Assembly (NCBI GenBank): GCA_017619275.1
Contig: JAFZSR010000063.1
Location: 1-64,000 of the forward strand
DNA: 64,000 nt
Origin: Prevotella sp.
GTDB lineage: Bacteria; Bacteroidota; Bacteroidia; Bacteroidales; Bacteroidaceae
Direction: 5' to 3'
In this document: piece by piece, positions 25,821 to 33,912 of the stretch
How the letters are laid out: every line of letters starts with the position of its first letter
How positions within the stretch are numbered: the first letter of the stretch is position 1
Program-made: the position numbers and the translations under genes
The notes under the pieces: model-generated
What the model was told of the DNA's origin: nothing
Database searches by the model: none
Seen by the model: the letters and a program-made list of their open reading frames with translations, nothing else

Positions 25821-27372
25821 CGCGGTTGAATCGTTTGTTGTTCTTGCGTTTGTCTCCGCCTTGGCGGTCGAATCGCTCATGGCCGCCTCGGTTTGGCTTC
25901 TCGTTTTTGAATGATCTGGACTTTCTATCGTCTTGGGGATATTTTCCGTCCTTTTGGAATCGTCCTTTTCTTGAATCGCTGGGCTTCCTGGAAAAACCTG
26001 GTTTTCCGGGTCTTCTGGTTTCTTCGGAATCGCTGAATTCCCTTGGCGTGCGGGGCTTTCTTTCCGGCTTAAGCTCATGGCGGTGGAAGGTAAACGAGCG
26101 GATGTCGGCTTCTTCGTTCTCCTCCTGCTCGGTAAGGCGCTGCTTGAAGTCGCGCTCCTTCTTGAAACGGCGTTTCTCGGCCATCTGGCGCTTCTCCTCG
26201 TCGGTCTTCACAGTGCCTCCCTCGCTGCGGAACACTTTCATCTTGCCGTCGAACATCTGATATTTGCGCAGCTCGCACTCCAGGCTTCCGTTGAAGAGCG
26301 GAATCTTGATGCTGGGCTTCAGACCTATCTGCTCGAAGCACTCCTCGCGGTAGCTCAGAATCCAGGCGTCGCCACCCGTAAACTGGTGCTTCAGCCGCTC
26401 GCCTATCATGCGATAGGTGTCGAGCAGATTGGGCGTGGAGATACGCTCGCCGTAGGGTGGGTTGGTGACGATGATGGCTTTCTGCTGTGGCTGGGTGAAG
26501 TCCTTGAAGTCCTGCTGCTCGATGGTGATGCAGTCGCTGAGTCCTGCGGCCTTCACGTTCTTGCGGGCGGTGTTCACGGCCTTGAAGTCCACATCGTAGC
26601 CGTAGATGTGGTGATTGAACTCACGCTCCTGCGAGTCGTCGTTATAAATCTCGTCGAACAGGTCGGCATCGAAGTCGGGCCATTTCTCGAAGGCAAACTC
26701 CTTGCGGAAGAGGCCGGGAGCCATGTTGCGTGCGATGAGGGCTGCCTCGATGAGCAGGGTGCCGCTGCCGCACATGGGGTCGATGAAGTCGGTGTCGCCC
26801 TTCCAGCCCGTCATCAGGATGATGCCGGCGGCGAGCACCTCGTTGAGCGGAGCCTCTACACTCTCCTGACGGTAGCCTCGGCGGTGCAGACTCTCGCCGC
26901 TGCTGTCGAGACAGAGCGTGCAGTCGTCCTCGGCGATGTGGATGTGCAGGCGCAGGTCGGGGTTGGTGACGCTGATGTTGGGCCGCTTGCCCGTACGCTC
27001 GCGCAGTTGGTCGACGATGGCGTCCTTCACCTTGTAGCTGACGAACTTGGAATGGCGGAACTCCTCGCTGAACACCACGCTGTCGACGGCGAAGGTCTTG
27101 TCGTCGGCGAGATACTCGCCCCAGTCGATTTTCTTGATTTCCTCGTAGACGTCGTCGGCGCTGCTGGCCTTGAAATGGCGGATGGGCTTCAGGATTTTGA
27201 TGGCCGTGTGCAACTGGAAGTTGGCTCTGTACATCATCTCCTTATCACCCGTAAACGACACCATGCGTCTACCTATCTGTACATCGTTGGCCCCCAGTTG
27301 AGTCAGCTCTTTTGCCAGGACGGGCTCCAGTCCCATGAAGGTTTTGGCAATGAGCTCAAAGTTTTGTTCCAT
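25810..27372 (-). CDS. THUMP-domain rRNA large-subunit guanine-N2 methyltransferase (RlmL-like)
   Basis: A 520-residue class I methyltransferase like the N-terminal half of RlmL, which makes m2G2445 in 23S rRNA. The start MEQNFELIAKTFMGLEPVLAKEL is typical, followed by a THUMP domain (about 45-155). The catalytic domain has LDSSGESLHRRGYR, DPMCGSGTLLIEAAL and the catalytic motif NPPYG (VTNPPYGERI). From about residue 435 the protein becomes a disordered Lys/Arg/Asp-rich tail (KPERKPRTPREF... to KRFNRDED), probably RNA binding. The second methyltransferase domain of E. coli RlmL is absent. The promoter module at 27392-27442 lies immediately upstream. Confidence 0.88.
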   Translation of the reverse strand: MEQNFELIAKTFMGLEPVLAKELTQLGANDVQIGRRMVSFTGDKEMMYRANFQLHTAIKILKPIRHFKASSADDVYEEIKKIDWGEYLADDKTFAVDSVVFSEEFRHSKFVSYKVKDAIVDQLRERTGKRPNISVTNPDLRLHIHIAEDDCTLCLDSSGESLHRRGYRQESVEAPLNEVLAAGIILMTGWKGDTDFIDPMCGSGTLLIEAALIARNMAPGLFRKEFAFEKWPDFDADLFDEIYNDDSQEREFNHHIYGYDVDFKAVNTARKNVKAAGLSDCITIEQQDFKDFTQPQQKAIIVTNPPYGERISTPNLLDTYRMIGERLKHQFTGGDAWILSYREECFEQIGLKPSIKIPLFNGSLECELRKYQMFDGKMKVFRSEGGTVKTDEEKRQMAEKRRFKKERDFKQRLTEQEENEEADIRSFTFHRHELKPERKPRTPREFSDSEETRRPGKPGFSRKPSDSRKGRFQKDGKYPQDDRKSRSFKNEKPNRGGHERFDRQGGDKRKNNKRFNRDED

Positions 27373-27391
27373 TAAAAGAAGATATTTGCTG

Positions 27392-27442
27392 CAAAGGTAC
27401 GAATAAGCGAGCAAAAAATGAAAGAAAATTTTGATTTTCTTT
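27392..27442 (-). promoter_or_regulatory. Palindrome-plus-promoter module upstream of the methyltransferase gene
   Basis: On the minus strand an inverted repeat AAAGAAAAT/ATTTTCTTT (27421-27442), then TTTTTTGCTCGCTTATTCG and the -7 box TACCTTTG (27392-27399). The spacer is nearly identical to that of the module at 18149-18206. Confidence 0.7.
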
Positions 27443-27485
27443 TAATTTTTCGAGCGGGAGTACTTTCGGCGGAGCCAGAGGTGGG

Positions 27486-27526
27486 AATAAGCGAGCAAAA
27501 AACGAAAGAAAAAAACGTTTTTCTTT
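27486..27526 (-). repeat. Decayed copy of the palindrome-promoter module
   Basis: Inverted repeat AAAGAAAAA/TTTTTCTTT (27505-27526) and the same GCTCGCTTATTC spacer, but the -7 box has decayed to CACCTCTG. It lies back to back with the tRNA-Leu promoter, whose TTG begins within its edge. Confidence 0.6.
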
Positions 27527-27555
27527 GGTTGGCTGCAAAATATTTCTTATCTTTG
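27525..27555 (+). promoter_or_regulatory. Promoter of tRNA-Leu
   Basis: TTG (27525-27527), a 20-base spacer, then TATCTTTG (27548-27555). The tRNA starts 26 bases downstream. Confidence 0.8.
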
Positions 27556-27580
27556 CAGCCGCAAAAAAGCACAGTGGACT

Positions 27581-27665
27581 GCCGCGATGGTGGAATGGTA
27601 GACACGAGGGACTTAAAATCCCTTGACCCGGAAGGGTTGTGCGGGTTCGAGTCCCGCTCGCGGCA
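27581..27665 (+). tRNA. tRNA-Leu (anticodon TAA)
   Basis: An 85-base class II tRNA with acceptor stem GCCGCGA, TCGCGGC and discriminator A. The anticodon loop CTTAAAA gives TAA, there is a long variable arm, and the T-loop is GTTCGAGTC. The bases after the discriminator are CCT, so CCA is not encoded. Confidence 0.97.
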
Positions 27666-27672
27666 CCTGTGA

Positions 27673-27728
27673 AAAAAGAAACACGAATCTCACGAGACGC
27701 TGGGTCGGTGAGATTCGTGTTTCTTTTT
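27673..27728. terminator. Bidirectional terminator between tRNA-Leu and serS
   Basis: A perfect 21-base stem (27673-27693 with 27708-27728) encloses a 14-base loop. The outer parts of the arms are A-rich and T-rich, so a U tract is formed in both directions. It separates the convergent tRNA-Leu and serS genes. Confidence 0.9.
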
Positions 27729-27739
27729 GTTGTATCTGC

Positions 27740-29059
27740 TTAGTCGATGATGTCGAAGCCCGTGTACTTCTGCAGTGCCTTGGGGATGCGGATGCCCTCG
27801 GGCGTTTGGTTGTTCTCCAGCAGGGCGGCCACGATGCGGGGCAGGGCGAGCGCCGAGCCGTTGAGGGTGTGGCAGAGCTCGGTCTTCTTGTTGTCGGCGC
27901 GGCGATAGCGGCACTTCAGGCGGTTGGCCTGATAGGTGTCGAAGTTGCTCACGCTGCTCACTTCGAGCCAGCGACCTTGTGCCTCGCTGTACACCTCGAA
28001 GTCGTAGCAGATGGCCGAGGTGAAGCTCTGGTCGCCACCACAGAGCAGCAGGATGCGGTAGGGCAGTTCCAGCTTCTTCAGCAGACCCTCGACGTGTGCC
28101 AGCATCTCCTTGTGGCTCTCCTTCGAGTGCTCGGGCTTGTCGATGCGCACAATCTCAATCTTTGAGAACTCGTGCAGACGGTTCAGACCACGCACGTCCT
28201 TGCCATACGAGCCAGCCTCGCGGCGGAAGCACTCGGTATAGGCGCAGTTCTTGATGGGCAGCTGGGCCTCGTCGAGGATAACGTCGCGGTAGATGTTCGT
28301 CACGGGCACCTCGGCGGTGGGGATGAGGTAGAAGTCGTCCACCTCGCAGTGATACATCTGCCCCTCCTTGTCGGGCAGCTGTCCGGTGCCGTAGCCGCTG
28401 GCGGCATTCACCACCGTGGGCGGCATAATCTCGGTGTAGCCGCTGGCACGGGCCTCGTCGAGGAAGAAGTTGATGAGTGCGCGCTGCAGCTGGGCACCCT
28501 TGCCGATGTAGACGGGGAAGCCAGCGCCCGTAATCTTCACGCCCAGGTCGAAGTCGATGAGGTTGTACTTCTTGGCCAGCTCCCAGTGGGGCAGCGGGTT
28601 GTCGATGCCCAGCGTGGGGTTCACCGTCCAGTTGCCTACGGTGTCGTCGGCCGTACACTCCTTCAGATTCGACTTCACCACACGGTTGTCCTCGGCGGCA
28701 GCACCCTCGGGCACTTCGTCGTAGGGGATATTGGGAATCTGGCACAGCAGGCGTGTCATCTCCTCCTGTGCCTGGTTCATGGTCTCTTCCAGCTGACGCG
28801 AGCTTTCCTTCAGGGCGCTCACGGCTTGCTTGGCCTGCTCGGCCTCGTCTTTCTTGCCTTCCTTCATCAGTCGGCCTATCTGCCCCGACTGCTTCTTTTG
28901 TTCGTTCAAATTCTTGTCCAACTGCTGCTGGGCATCGCGGCGCTGGCGGTCGACGGCCAGCACCTCGTCAATGGCTTCACGTGCACCCTTGAAGTGCTTC
29001 TTTTCCAAACCGCGAATCACTCGCTCGGTGTCGTCGGTGATGAGTTTCAGTGTTAACAT
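27740..29059 (-). CDS. serS: Seryl-tRNA synthetase
   Basis: A 439-residue class II synthetase that charges tRNA-Ser. The N-terminal coiled-coil arm covers about residues 30-105 (RQRRDAQQQLDKNLNEQKKQSGQIG). The catalytic domain carries motif 2 CFRREAGSYGKDVRGLNRLHEF and motif 3 NGSALALPRIVAALLENNQ. TAEVPVTN is the serine-binding TxE motif. The ATG at 29057-29059 follows a clear promoter (29086-29116). Confidence 0.97.
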   Translation of the reverse strand: MLTLKLITDDTERVIRGLEKKHFKGAREAIDEVLAVDRQRRDAQQQLDKNLNEQKKQSGQIGRLMKEGKKDEAEQAKQAVSALKESSRQLEETMNQAQEEMTRLLCQIPNIPYDEVPEGAAAEDNRVVKSNLKECTADDTVGNWTVNPTLGIDNPLPHWELAKKYNLIDFDLGVKITGAGFPVYIGKGAQLQRALINFFLDEARASGYTEIMPPTVVNAASGYGTGQLPDKEGQMYHCEVDDFYLIPTAEVPVTNIYRDVILDEAQLPIKNCAYTECFRREAGSYGKDVRGLNRLHEFSKIEIVRIDKPEHSKESHKEMLAHVEGLLKKLELPYRILLLCGGDQSFTSAICYDFEVYSEAQGRWLEVSSVSNFDTYQANRLKCRYRRADNKKTELCHTLNGSALALPRIVAALLENNQTPEGIRIPKALQKYTGFDIID

Positions 29060-29085
29060 ATTACGTTTATGGAATAATTTGGCTG

Positions 29086-29116
29086 CAAAGGTACTGCTTT
29101 TCGTCGAAACAGCCAA
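29086..29116 (-). promoter_or_regulatory. Promoter of serS
   Basis: On the minus strand TTG (29114-29116), a 20-base spacer, then TACCTTTG (29086-29093), 27 bases upstream of the ATG. Confidence 0.82.
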
Positions 29117-29125
29117 CGTTTTGGG

Positions 29126-29554
29126 CTATTTTCTGCGAATGAAAGTAAGCGTGCCGGGCAGCTTCTGCCATTTGTTGTTGTTGGGCACTTTGATGGTCGA
29201 GCCACTGCCCTGGCGCAGCACGTAGGTGCTATCGTTGAGCTGTGTGAGTGTGGCGCGCAGGTCGTCGCTGCCCGTGTCGTTCACCATCTCCAGCTCCGCC
29301 TTGCGACCATCGACGGTGGCGTCGGTGACTATCCAGCAATTGCTGTTGCCGTTTTTTGCGAGAAAACCAGGCAGGGGTCCAAACAGCTCCTGCCAGGGGA
29401 TGACCACGTCCTGCTCATAGAAGTTGATGCGCATGTAGACATCATACTCATTATTATATATATACGCGCGAAAGGCGGTGCTGTCGGCCTGCTGTGCTTT
29501 TGCGCCCACGGCCAGGCATGCCAGCAGGGCCATCGTTGTCAATATTCTTTTCAT
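29126..29554 (-). CDS. Hypothetical exported protein
   Basis: A 142-residue protein with a signal peptide (TTMALLACLAVGAKA). It is rich in short strands: AYIYNNEYDVYMRINFYEQDVVIP, FGPLPGFLAKNGNSNCWIVTDA and KAELEMVNDTGSDDLRATLTQLNDSTYVLRQ (three separate segments). The pattern suggests a small beta-rich periplasmic protein. I do not recognise a family. The ATG at 29552-29554 sits just after a full promoter (29576-29605), and the gene ends 9 bases before the serS promoter. Confidence 0.65.
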   Translation of the reverse strand: MKRILTTMALLACLAVGAKAQQADSTAFRAYIYNNEYDVYMRINFYEQDVVIPWQELFGPLPGFLAKNGNSNCWIVTDATVDGRKAELEMVNDTGSDDLRATLTQLNDSTYVLRQGSGSTIKVPNNNKWQKLPGTLTFIRRK

Positions 29555-29575
29555 TGCAGTGGCTGATTTTGGGCG

Positions 29576-29605
29576 CAAAGGTAAGCAAAAGCGGGCAGAA
29601 TGCAA
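29576..29605 (-). promoter_or_regulatory. Promoter of the hypothetical exported gene (palindrome-promoter module)
   Basis: On the minus strand TTG (29603-29605), 19 bases, then TACCTTTG (29576-29583). With the adjoining imperfect palindrome (29604-29627) it resembles the modules at 18.1 and 27.4 kb. Confidence 0.75.
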
Positions 29606-29625
29606 AAGAAAAAGCCGAATTTCTT

Positions 29626-29655
29626 TTGATTTCTCCATGCTTTTGCTTACCTTTG
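29626..29655 (+). promoter_or_regulatory. Promoter of the DUF4924 gene
   Basis: TTG (29626-29628), a 19-base spacer, then TACCTTTG (29648-29655), 9 bases from the ATG. It is back to back with the minus-strand promoter at 29576-29605, sharing the palindrome between them. Confidence 0.8.
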
Positions 29656-29663
29656 CAGCCACT

Positions 29664-30206
29664 ATGTTTATTTCAAAAGAACTACGCAAGAAGAATATTG
29701 CCGAATACCTGCTCTATATGTGGCAGGTGGAAGACACAATACGCGCCTTCGGCTGTTCGCTGCCCCGTCTGCGCCGCGAATACGTGGAGCGATTCGACTA
29801 TAGCGACGAGCAGAAGGAAGAACTCATCGACTGGTATGGCAACCTGATTCGCATGATGAACGAGGAGGGATGCCGCGAGCGCGGACATCTGCAAATCAAT
29901 CGTGCCACACTGCAGCTGTTGACCGAACTGCACCTGCAGTTGCTCGAATCGCCCAAGTTCCCCTTCTATAATGCCGCCTACTACAAGGTGCTGCCCTTCA
30001 TCGTGGAGCTGCGCAGCCGAGGCGCCCACAAGGACGAGGGCGAGATTGAAACCTGCCTGAACCTGCTCTACGGCGTGATGATGCTGCGGCTGCAGAAGAG
30101 GGAGATTTCGCCCGACACGCAGCACGCCGTGAAGGAGATTTCGAACCTCGTGGGCATGCTAAGCGACTATTACAAGCAGGACAAAGAACAGCCTCTTTTC
30201 GACTAA
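29664..30206 (+). CDS. DUF4924 family protein
   Basis: A 180-residue, largely helical protein found in Bacteroidota, beginning MFISKELRKKNIAEYLLYMW. It matches my recollection of DUF4924, whose function is unknown. It has no signal peptide or membrane segment, so it is cytoplasmic. Conserved-looking blocks are VEDTIRAFGCSLPRLRREYVE and the C-terminal VKEISNLVGMLSDYYKQD. The very short leader matches other genes here. Repeat copy C follows its stop codon. Confidence 0.75.
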   Translation: MFISKELRKKNIAEYLLYMWQVEDTIRAFGCSLPRLRREYVERFDYSDEQKEELIDWYGNLIRMMNEEGCRERGHLQINRATLQLLTELHLQLLESPKFPFYNAAYYKVLPFIVELRSRGAHKDEGEIETCLNLLYGVMMLRLQKREISPDTQHAVKEISNLVGMLSDYYKQDKEQPLFD

Positions 30207-30217
30207 GCATAACCGCT

Positions 30218-30290
30218 TGAAAAAAGTCGTACGACTTTTTTAAAAATCTCAACGACTTTTTTCAAAAAGTCGGCGCCAAAATTTTTTAAG
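30218..30290 (+). repeat. Three-module palindromic intergenic repeat, copy C
   Basis: Plus-strand copy: palindrome AAAAGTCGTACGACTTTT, then AATCTCAACGACTTTTTTC, then AAAAGTCGGCGCC and AAAATTTTTTAAGTC. The first palindrome is the AGTCGTACGACT variant of the ATCTCGTACGAGAT found in copies A, D and E. It lies between the DUF4924 gene and rfbD. The remaining bases to 30360 show no other element. Confidence 0.8.
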
Positions 30291-30360
30291 TCGCGCTCCG
30301 TTTTCCAGAGCGTCGACCATCGAGAGAAAAAAAGGAGTTTTCATCTATAAAAAAAGAGCC

Positions 30361-31221
30361 ATGAACATACTGATTACCGGCTGCAACGGCCAACTGGGCA
30401 ACGAGATGCAACTGCTGCAGCGTGAGCATACCGCCCATCGATACTTCAACACCGACGTAGCCGAGCTGGACATCACCGACCAGGACGCCATCGAGACCTT
30501 TGTGGAGGAGAATCAAATCGACGGCATAGTGAACTGTGCCGCCTATACGGCTGTGGACAAGGCCGAGGCAAACGAGGAACTGTGCCAGCGACTGAATGCC
30601 GAGGCCCCGGCTTATCTGGCCCATGCCATGGGGCGGCGCGGGGGATGGATGATACAGATTTCAACCGACTATGTGTTCGACGGCACCAACTGCACGCCTT
30701 ATACCGAGGACGAAGACACCTGCCCCAACAGCGTCTACGGAAAAACCAAGCTGGTGGGTGAGCTGAATGTGCAGAAGCTGTGCCAGCAGTCGATGATTAT
30801 CCGCACGGCATGGCTCTATAGCACTTTTGGAAATAACTTTGTGAAGACGATGCTGCGCCTGGGGCGCGAGCGGAGCGAACTGGGCGTGATTTTCGACCAG
30901 ATAGGCACACCCACTTACGCCCGCGACTTGGCTGTGGCCATCTTTGCCGCCATCGAGCAGGGCATCAAGCCCGGCGTGTACCACTTTTCCAACGAGGGTG
31001 TCATCTCTTGGTACGATTTCACCAAGGCCATCCACCGCTTGGCGGGCATCAACGGTTGCCATGTGCGTCCATTGCACACGGCCGAATATCCCACCCCTGC
31101 TGCCCGGCCCCATTATTCGGTGCTGGACAAGACAAAGATAAAGGAGGCTTACGCGCTGGAGATTCCCTATTGGGAAGAGTCGCTGCGCGAGTGCGTGGAG
31201 CAGTTAATAAAGGAATCCTAA
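30361..31221 (+). CDS. rfbD: dTDP-4-dehydrorhamnose reductase
   Basis: A 286-residue short-chain dehydrogenase/reductase that makes dTDP-L-rhamnose for surface polysaccharide. The Rossmann motif ITGCNGQLGNEM lies at the N-terminus. ISTDYVFDGT, PNSVYGKTKLVGE (the YxxxK catalytic pair) and IRTAWLYSTFGNNFV are all RmlD signatures. The other rml genes are not in the window. The 3' end overlaps the convergent ATPase gene by 18 bases. Confidence 0.92.
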   Translation: MNILITGCNGQLGNEMQLLQREHTAHRYFNTDVAELDITDQDAIETFVEENQIDGIVNCAAYTAVDKAEANEELCQRLNAEAPAYLAHAMGRRGGWMIQISTDYVFDGTNCTPYTEDEDTCPNSVYGKTKLVGELNVQKLCQQSMIIRTAWLYSTFGNNFVKTMLRLGRERSELGVIFDQIGTPTYARDLAVAIFAAIEQGIKPGVYHFSNEGVISWYDFTKAIHRLAGINGCHVRPLHTAEYPTPAARPHYSVLDKTKIKEAYALEIPYWEESLRECVEQLIKES

Positions 31222-32391
31222 GAGCCAGAGGGGAATCTGGTTGTCTTGCCCTACCTCGGTGTTGTAGCGGGCATAAATGACGTCGGGCTGCATGCGCGGC
31301 TTGCTGCGGGCTTGCGCGTCGCAGACGCGGAACTTCAGCCGCTCGTCAACCAAGAATGTCTGGTCGTGCCCTGTCTGGTTCACCTTGTGGTCCTTCCACA
31401 AAGAATTTACGAAGAACGTCTCCATGGCCGTCTGCCTCTCCACGTGGATGGGATAGATGGCATAGAGCAGGTTCGAGTTGTGCAGCATCACCTTCGACGG
31501 CTTCTTCGGGAATTCCTCGCCCGCGGGGTAGATCATATTCAGCAGCCGGGCGTCGGTGAGGTATTTGATATAATTCATCACCGTGGCGCGGCTGGTTTCA
31601 ATGCTCTCGGCCAACTTCGACACATTGGGGGCCTTGGGACCCTGCTCGGCCAATTGGTAGAACAACTTCTTAATTTTCGTCAGATACTTCAGGTCAATCT
31701 GCTTGATGAGCAGGATGTCCACCTCGGTCATCATGTTCATCGTCTTCAGCAGGTTCTCACTGTAGTTGCGGCGCTCTTGGAAGAAGGGGTAGAAGCCGTG
31801 GTGGATGTAGTCTTGGAAGTGCTGTCGAGGCGACACGTAGGGCAGAATCTTCTTTACGATATGCTGGTGGTCGGCCAATATCTCGTCGAGCGAGTAGGGC
31901 GTGAAGCTGCTGCCAGTGAGCAGGTTGAGGAACTCGCGGAATGAGAAGCCTCGCAAATTGTAGGAGTCTACGATACCGTTCAGCTCGGGATTCTCTTCTT
32001 TGAGGCGCATCACGCTGGAGCCGGTGAACACGATTTTCAGTCCAGGATAGAGGTCGTAGCACTTGCGCAGTTCGGCACTCCAGTCGGGCTGTTTGAACAC
32101 TTGGTCGATGAGCAGCACGCGGCCGCCCCGGTGATAGAACTCACCGGCAAAGTCGGCAATGCCACGGCCCTGGAAGTAGAAATTGTTCATGTTCACGTAG
32201 AGACACTGCTGGTCGTCCACGTCGAAGTTCTCTTTGGCATATTGTAGCAGGAACGTGGTCTTGCCGATGCCGCGCGTGCCCTTGATGCCTATCATCCTAC
32301 GGCTCCAGTCAATCTCGTCCATGAGGACGCGACGGACTGGAGCGTTGACATGCTCTACTAAGTATCTGTGGGTGCGGAAAAAAGCCTCCAT
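31204..32391 (-). CDS. AAA-family ATPase with DUF4143-type C-terminus
   Basis: A 395-residue ATPase. The Walker A motif GTRGIGKTTFLLQYA lies near residue 40, the Walker B region is RVLLIDQVFKQPDW, and the sensor-like IVFTGSSVMRL follows. The C-terminal half (YLTKIKKLFYQLAEQGPKAPNVSKLAESIETSRATVMNYIKYL) contains a winged-helix-like segment and then the DUF4143 region. Proteins of this type are widespread in Bacteroidota and are sometimes discussed as mobile or defence-linked. No function is established. It has its own promoter (32421-32450). Confidence 0.82.
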   Translation of the reverse strand: MEAFFRTHRYLVEHVNAPVRRVLMDEIDWSRRMIGIKGTRGIGKTTFLLQYAKENFDVDDQQCLYVNMNNFYFQGRGIADFAGEFYHRGGRVLLIDQVFKQPDWSAELRKCYDLYPGLKIVFTGSSVMRLKEENPELNGIVDSYNLRGFSFREFLNLLTGSSFTPYSLDEILADHQHIVKKILPYVSPRQHFQDYIHHGFYPFFQERRNYSENLLKTMNMMTEVDILLIKQIDLKYLTKIKKLFYQLAEQGPKAPNVSKLAESIETSRATVMNYIKYLTDARLLNMIYPAGEEFPKKPSKVMLHNSNLLYAIYPIHVERQTAMETFFVNSLWKDHKVNQTGHDQTFLVDERLKFRVCDAQARSKPRMQPDVIYARYNTEVGQDNQIPLWLLGFLY

Positions 32392-32420
32392 CTCGTTTAG
32401 AAAACTTGTTTTAGGAGGTG

Positions 32421-32450
32421 CAAAGTTACGAAGAATTCTTCAAATTGCAA
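32421..32450 (-). promoter_or_regulatory. Promoter of the AAA ATPase gene
   Basis: On the minus strand TTG (32448-32450), a 19-base spacer, then TAACTTTG (32421-32428), 30 bases from the ATG. Confidence 0.75.
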
Positions 32451-32483
32451 AGCCGAGATTGCAAAATCTTGCATCTCGGCTTT
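32449..32483. terminator. Hairpin after the aldo/keto reductase operon
   Basis: An 11-base perfect stem AAAGCCGAGAT/ATCTCGGCTTT (32449-32459 and 32473-32483). It lies between the last gene of the tat operon and the ATPase promoter, and its edge overlaps that promoter's TTG. The T run is better on the plus-strand side (TTTGTTTTTG), so termination of the minus-strand operon here is uncertain. Confidence 0.55.
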
Positions 32484-32516
32484 GTTTTTGTTGCTTGCGC
32501 TCGGTTGAGGGCAGGT

Positions 32517-33875
32517 CTATCGCAGGGTTTCCACGATGCGCGCCAACTGGTTGGGGATGCGTATTTGCTGTGGGCACTTCGACAGGCACACCTCGCAGTC
32601 TTGGCATTTCTTAGCCCAGGCGTTCTCATCGGGCAGGGCCAGCTTGTAGCCGTCGGCAAACTTCTTCTGACGCTCGGCAAAGTCGGCAGCTCCACGGTCG
32701 GGCAGAGGCAGGATGTGGTCGGTGACGGCCTCGTTGTAGTAGGCGAAGTTCTGCGGGATGTTCACACCATAGGGGCATGGCATGCAGTAGGAGCAAGTGG
32801 TGCAGGGGATGGTGGGGAAGCCCGACATCTGGTCGGCGATGGAGGCCAGCAGCTGGTTCTCCTTCTCGTTGCAGGGGTCGAGAGGCGAGAAGGTCTTCAC
32901 GTTCTCCTCCAGATGGTCCATGCGGTTCATGCCGCTGAGCACGGTGAGGATGTTGGGGTAGGAGCCCACCCAGCGGAAGGCCCATCGGGCGGTGCTGTCG
33001 TCGGGGTGGACGGCCTTCATCTGGTCGGTAAGCTCCTGTGCCATGCGGCCAAAGGCACCGCCGCGCAGGGGTTCCATCACCACGCATTGCACACCGGTCT
33101 TGTTGCACTTGTCGTAGAGATACTCGGCGTCGGCATCGCTGCGGCGGCCTCCGCGCATGGAGGCGTGGCGCCAATCGAGGAAGTTCATCTGAATCTGCAC
33201 AAAGTCCCAGTGATACTCATCCTGACGGTCGAGCAGCCAGTCGAAGTCACGCACATCGCCGTGGTAGGAGAAGCCCAGGTGCTTGATGCGTCCAGCCTCG
33301 CGCTCCTTCAGCAGGAAATCGAGGATACCGTTGTCGAGGAAGCGCCCCTTGAGGGAGTCCATGCCTCCGCCGATGCCATGCAGCAGGTAGTAGTCGATAT
33401 GGTCTACCTTCAGCTTCTCCATCGACCGCTCGTACATGGCCTTTGAATCGTCGAACGACCACTGGCGGCGGTTCTGGTTCGACATCTTGGTGGCCACATA
33501 GTATTTCTCGCGGGGGTGGCGCGACAGGGCGTTACCCATGAGCACCTCCGATTGTCCTCCCATATACATCGGTGCCGTGTCGTAGTAGTTCACGCCGTGC
33601 TCGATGGCGTAGTCCACCAGCTGGTTCACCTCGTCCTGGTTATTGGGCAGGCGCATCATGCCAAAGCCCAGCAACGAGATTTGCTCACCGCTGCCGTGCT
33701 GCACACGGTAGGTCATGTGGTTGTTGGGGTTTGCGGCCGATTGCTGTGAGTCCTTTGTCAGCTGTTTGAGCGAGCGGCAGCTGTCAAGGGCCATGAGGGC
33801 CATGGCCGATCCGGCGCCCAGTCCTATGCGTCGTAGAAATTCGCGACGGCTCATGTCGTGTTGCTTCTTTTCCAT
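32517..33875 (-). CDS. Tat-exported aldo/keto reductase with 4Fe-4S domain (second copy)
   Basis: A 452-residue protein. A twin-arginine signal (MSRREFLRRIGLGAGSAMALMAL) is followed by an aldo/keto reductase barrel (LLGFGMMRLPNNQDEV, VNYYDTAPMYMGGQSE, DHIDYYLLHGIGG) and a C-terminal ferredoxin-like part. That part has two cysteine clusters, CTTCSYCMPCPYGVNIP and CQDCEVCLSKCPQQIRIP. It is therefore predicted to fold in the cytoplasm, load its clusters and cross the inner membrane by Tat. It is paralogous to the gene just upstream. With that gene, a membrane polyferredoxin, tatC and tatA, it forms one minus-strand operon. The substrate is unknown. Confidence 0.88.
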   Translation of the reverse strand: MEKKQHDMSRREFLRRIGLGAGSAMALMALDSCRSLKQLTKDSQQSAANPNNHMTYRVQHGSGEQISLLGFGMMRLPNNQDEVNQLVDYAIEHGVNYYDTAPMYMGGQSEVLMGNALSRHPREKYYVATKMSNQNRRQWSFDDSKAMYERSMEKLKVDHIDYYLLHGIGGGMDSLKGRFLDNGILDFLLKEREAGRIKHLGFSYHGDVRDFDWLLDRQDEYHWDFVQIQMNFLDWRHASMRGGRRSDADAEYLYDKCNKTGVQCVVMEPLRGGAFGRMAQELTDQMKAVHPDDSTARWAFRWVGSYPNILTVLSGMNRMDHLEENVKTFSPLDPCNEKENQLLASIADQMSGFPTIPCTTCSYCMPCPYGVNIPQNFAYYNEAVTDHILPLPDRGAADFAERQKKFADGYKLALPDENAWAKKCQDCEVCLSKCPQQIRIPNQLARIVETLR

Positions 33876-33912
33876 ATTGCTTATGTTTTTGGTCGTGATT
33901 GATGATGGCGCC

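Noticed and set aside
26077-27375. A 432-residue plus-strand open frame
   Set aside because: It is antisense to the THUMP methyltransferase gene and has no recognisable motif.
31204-32391. A defence island around the AAA/DUF4143 ATPase
   Set aside because: No toxin, nuclease, methylase or other defence gene is adjacent. The flanks are rfbD and the tat operon.
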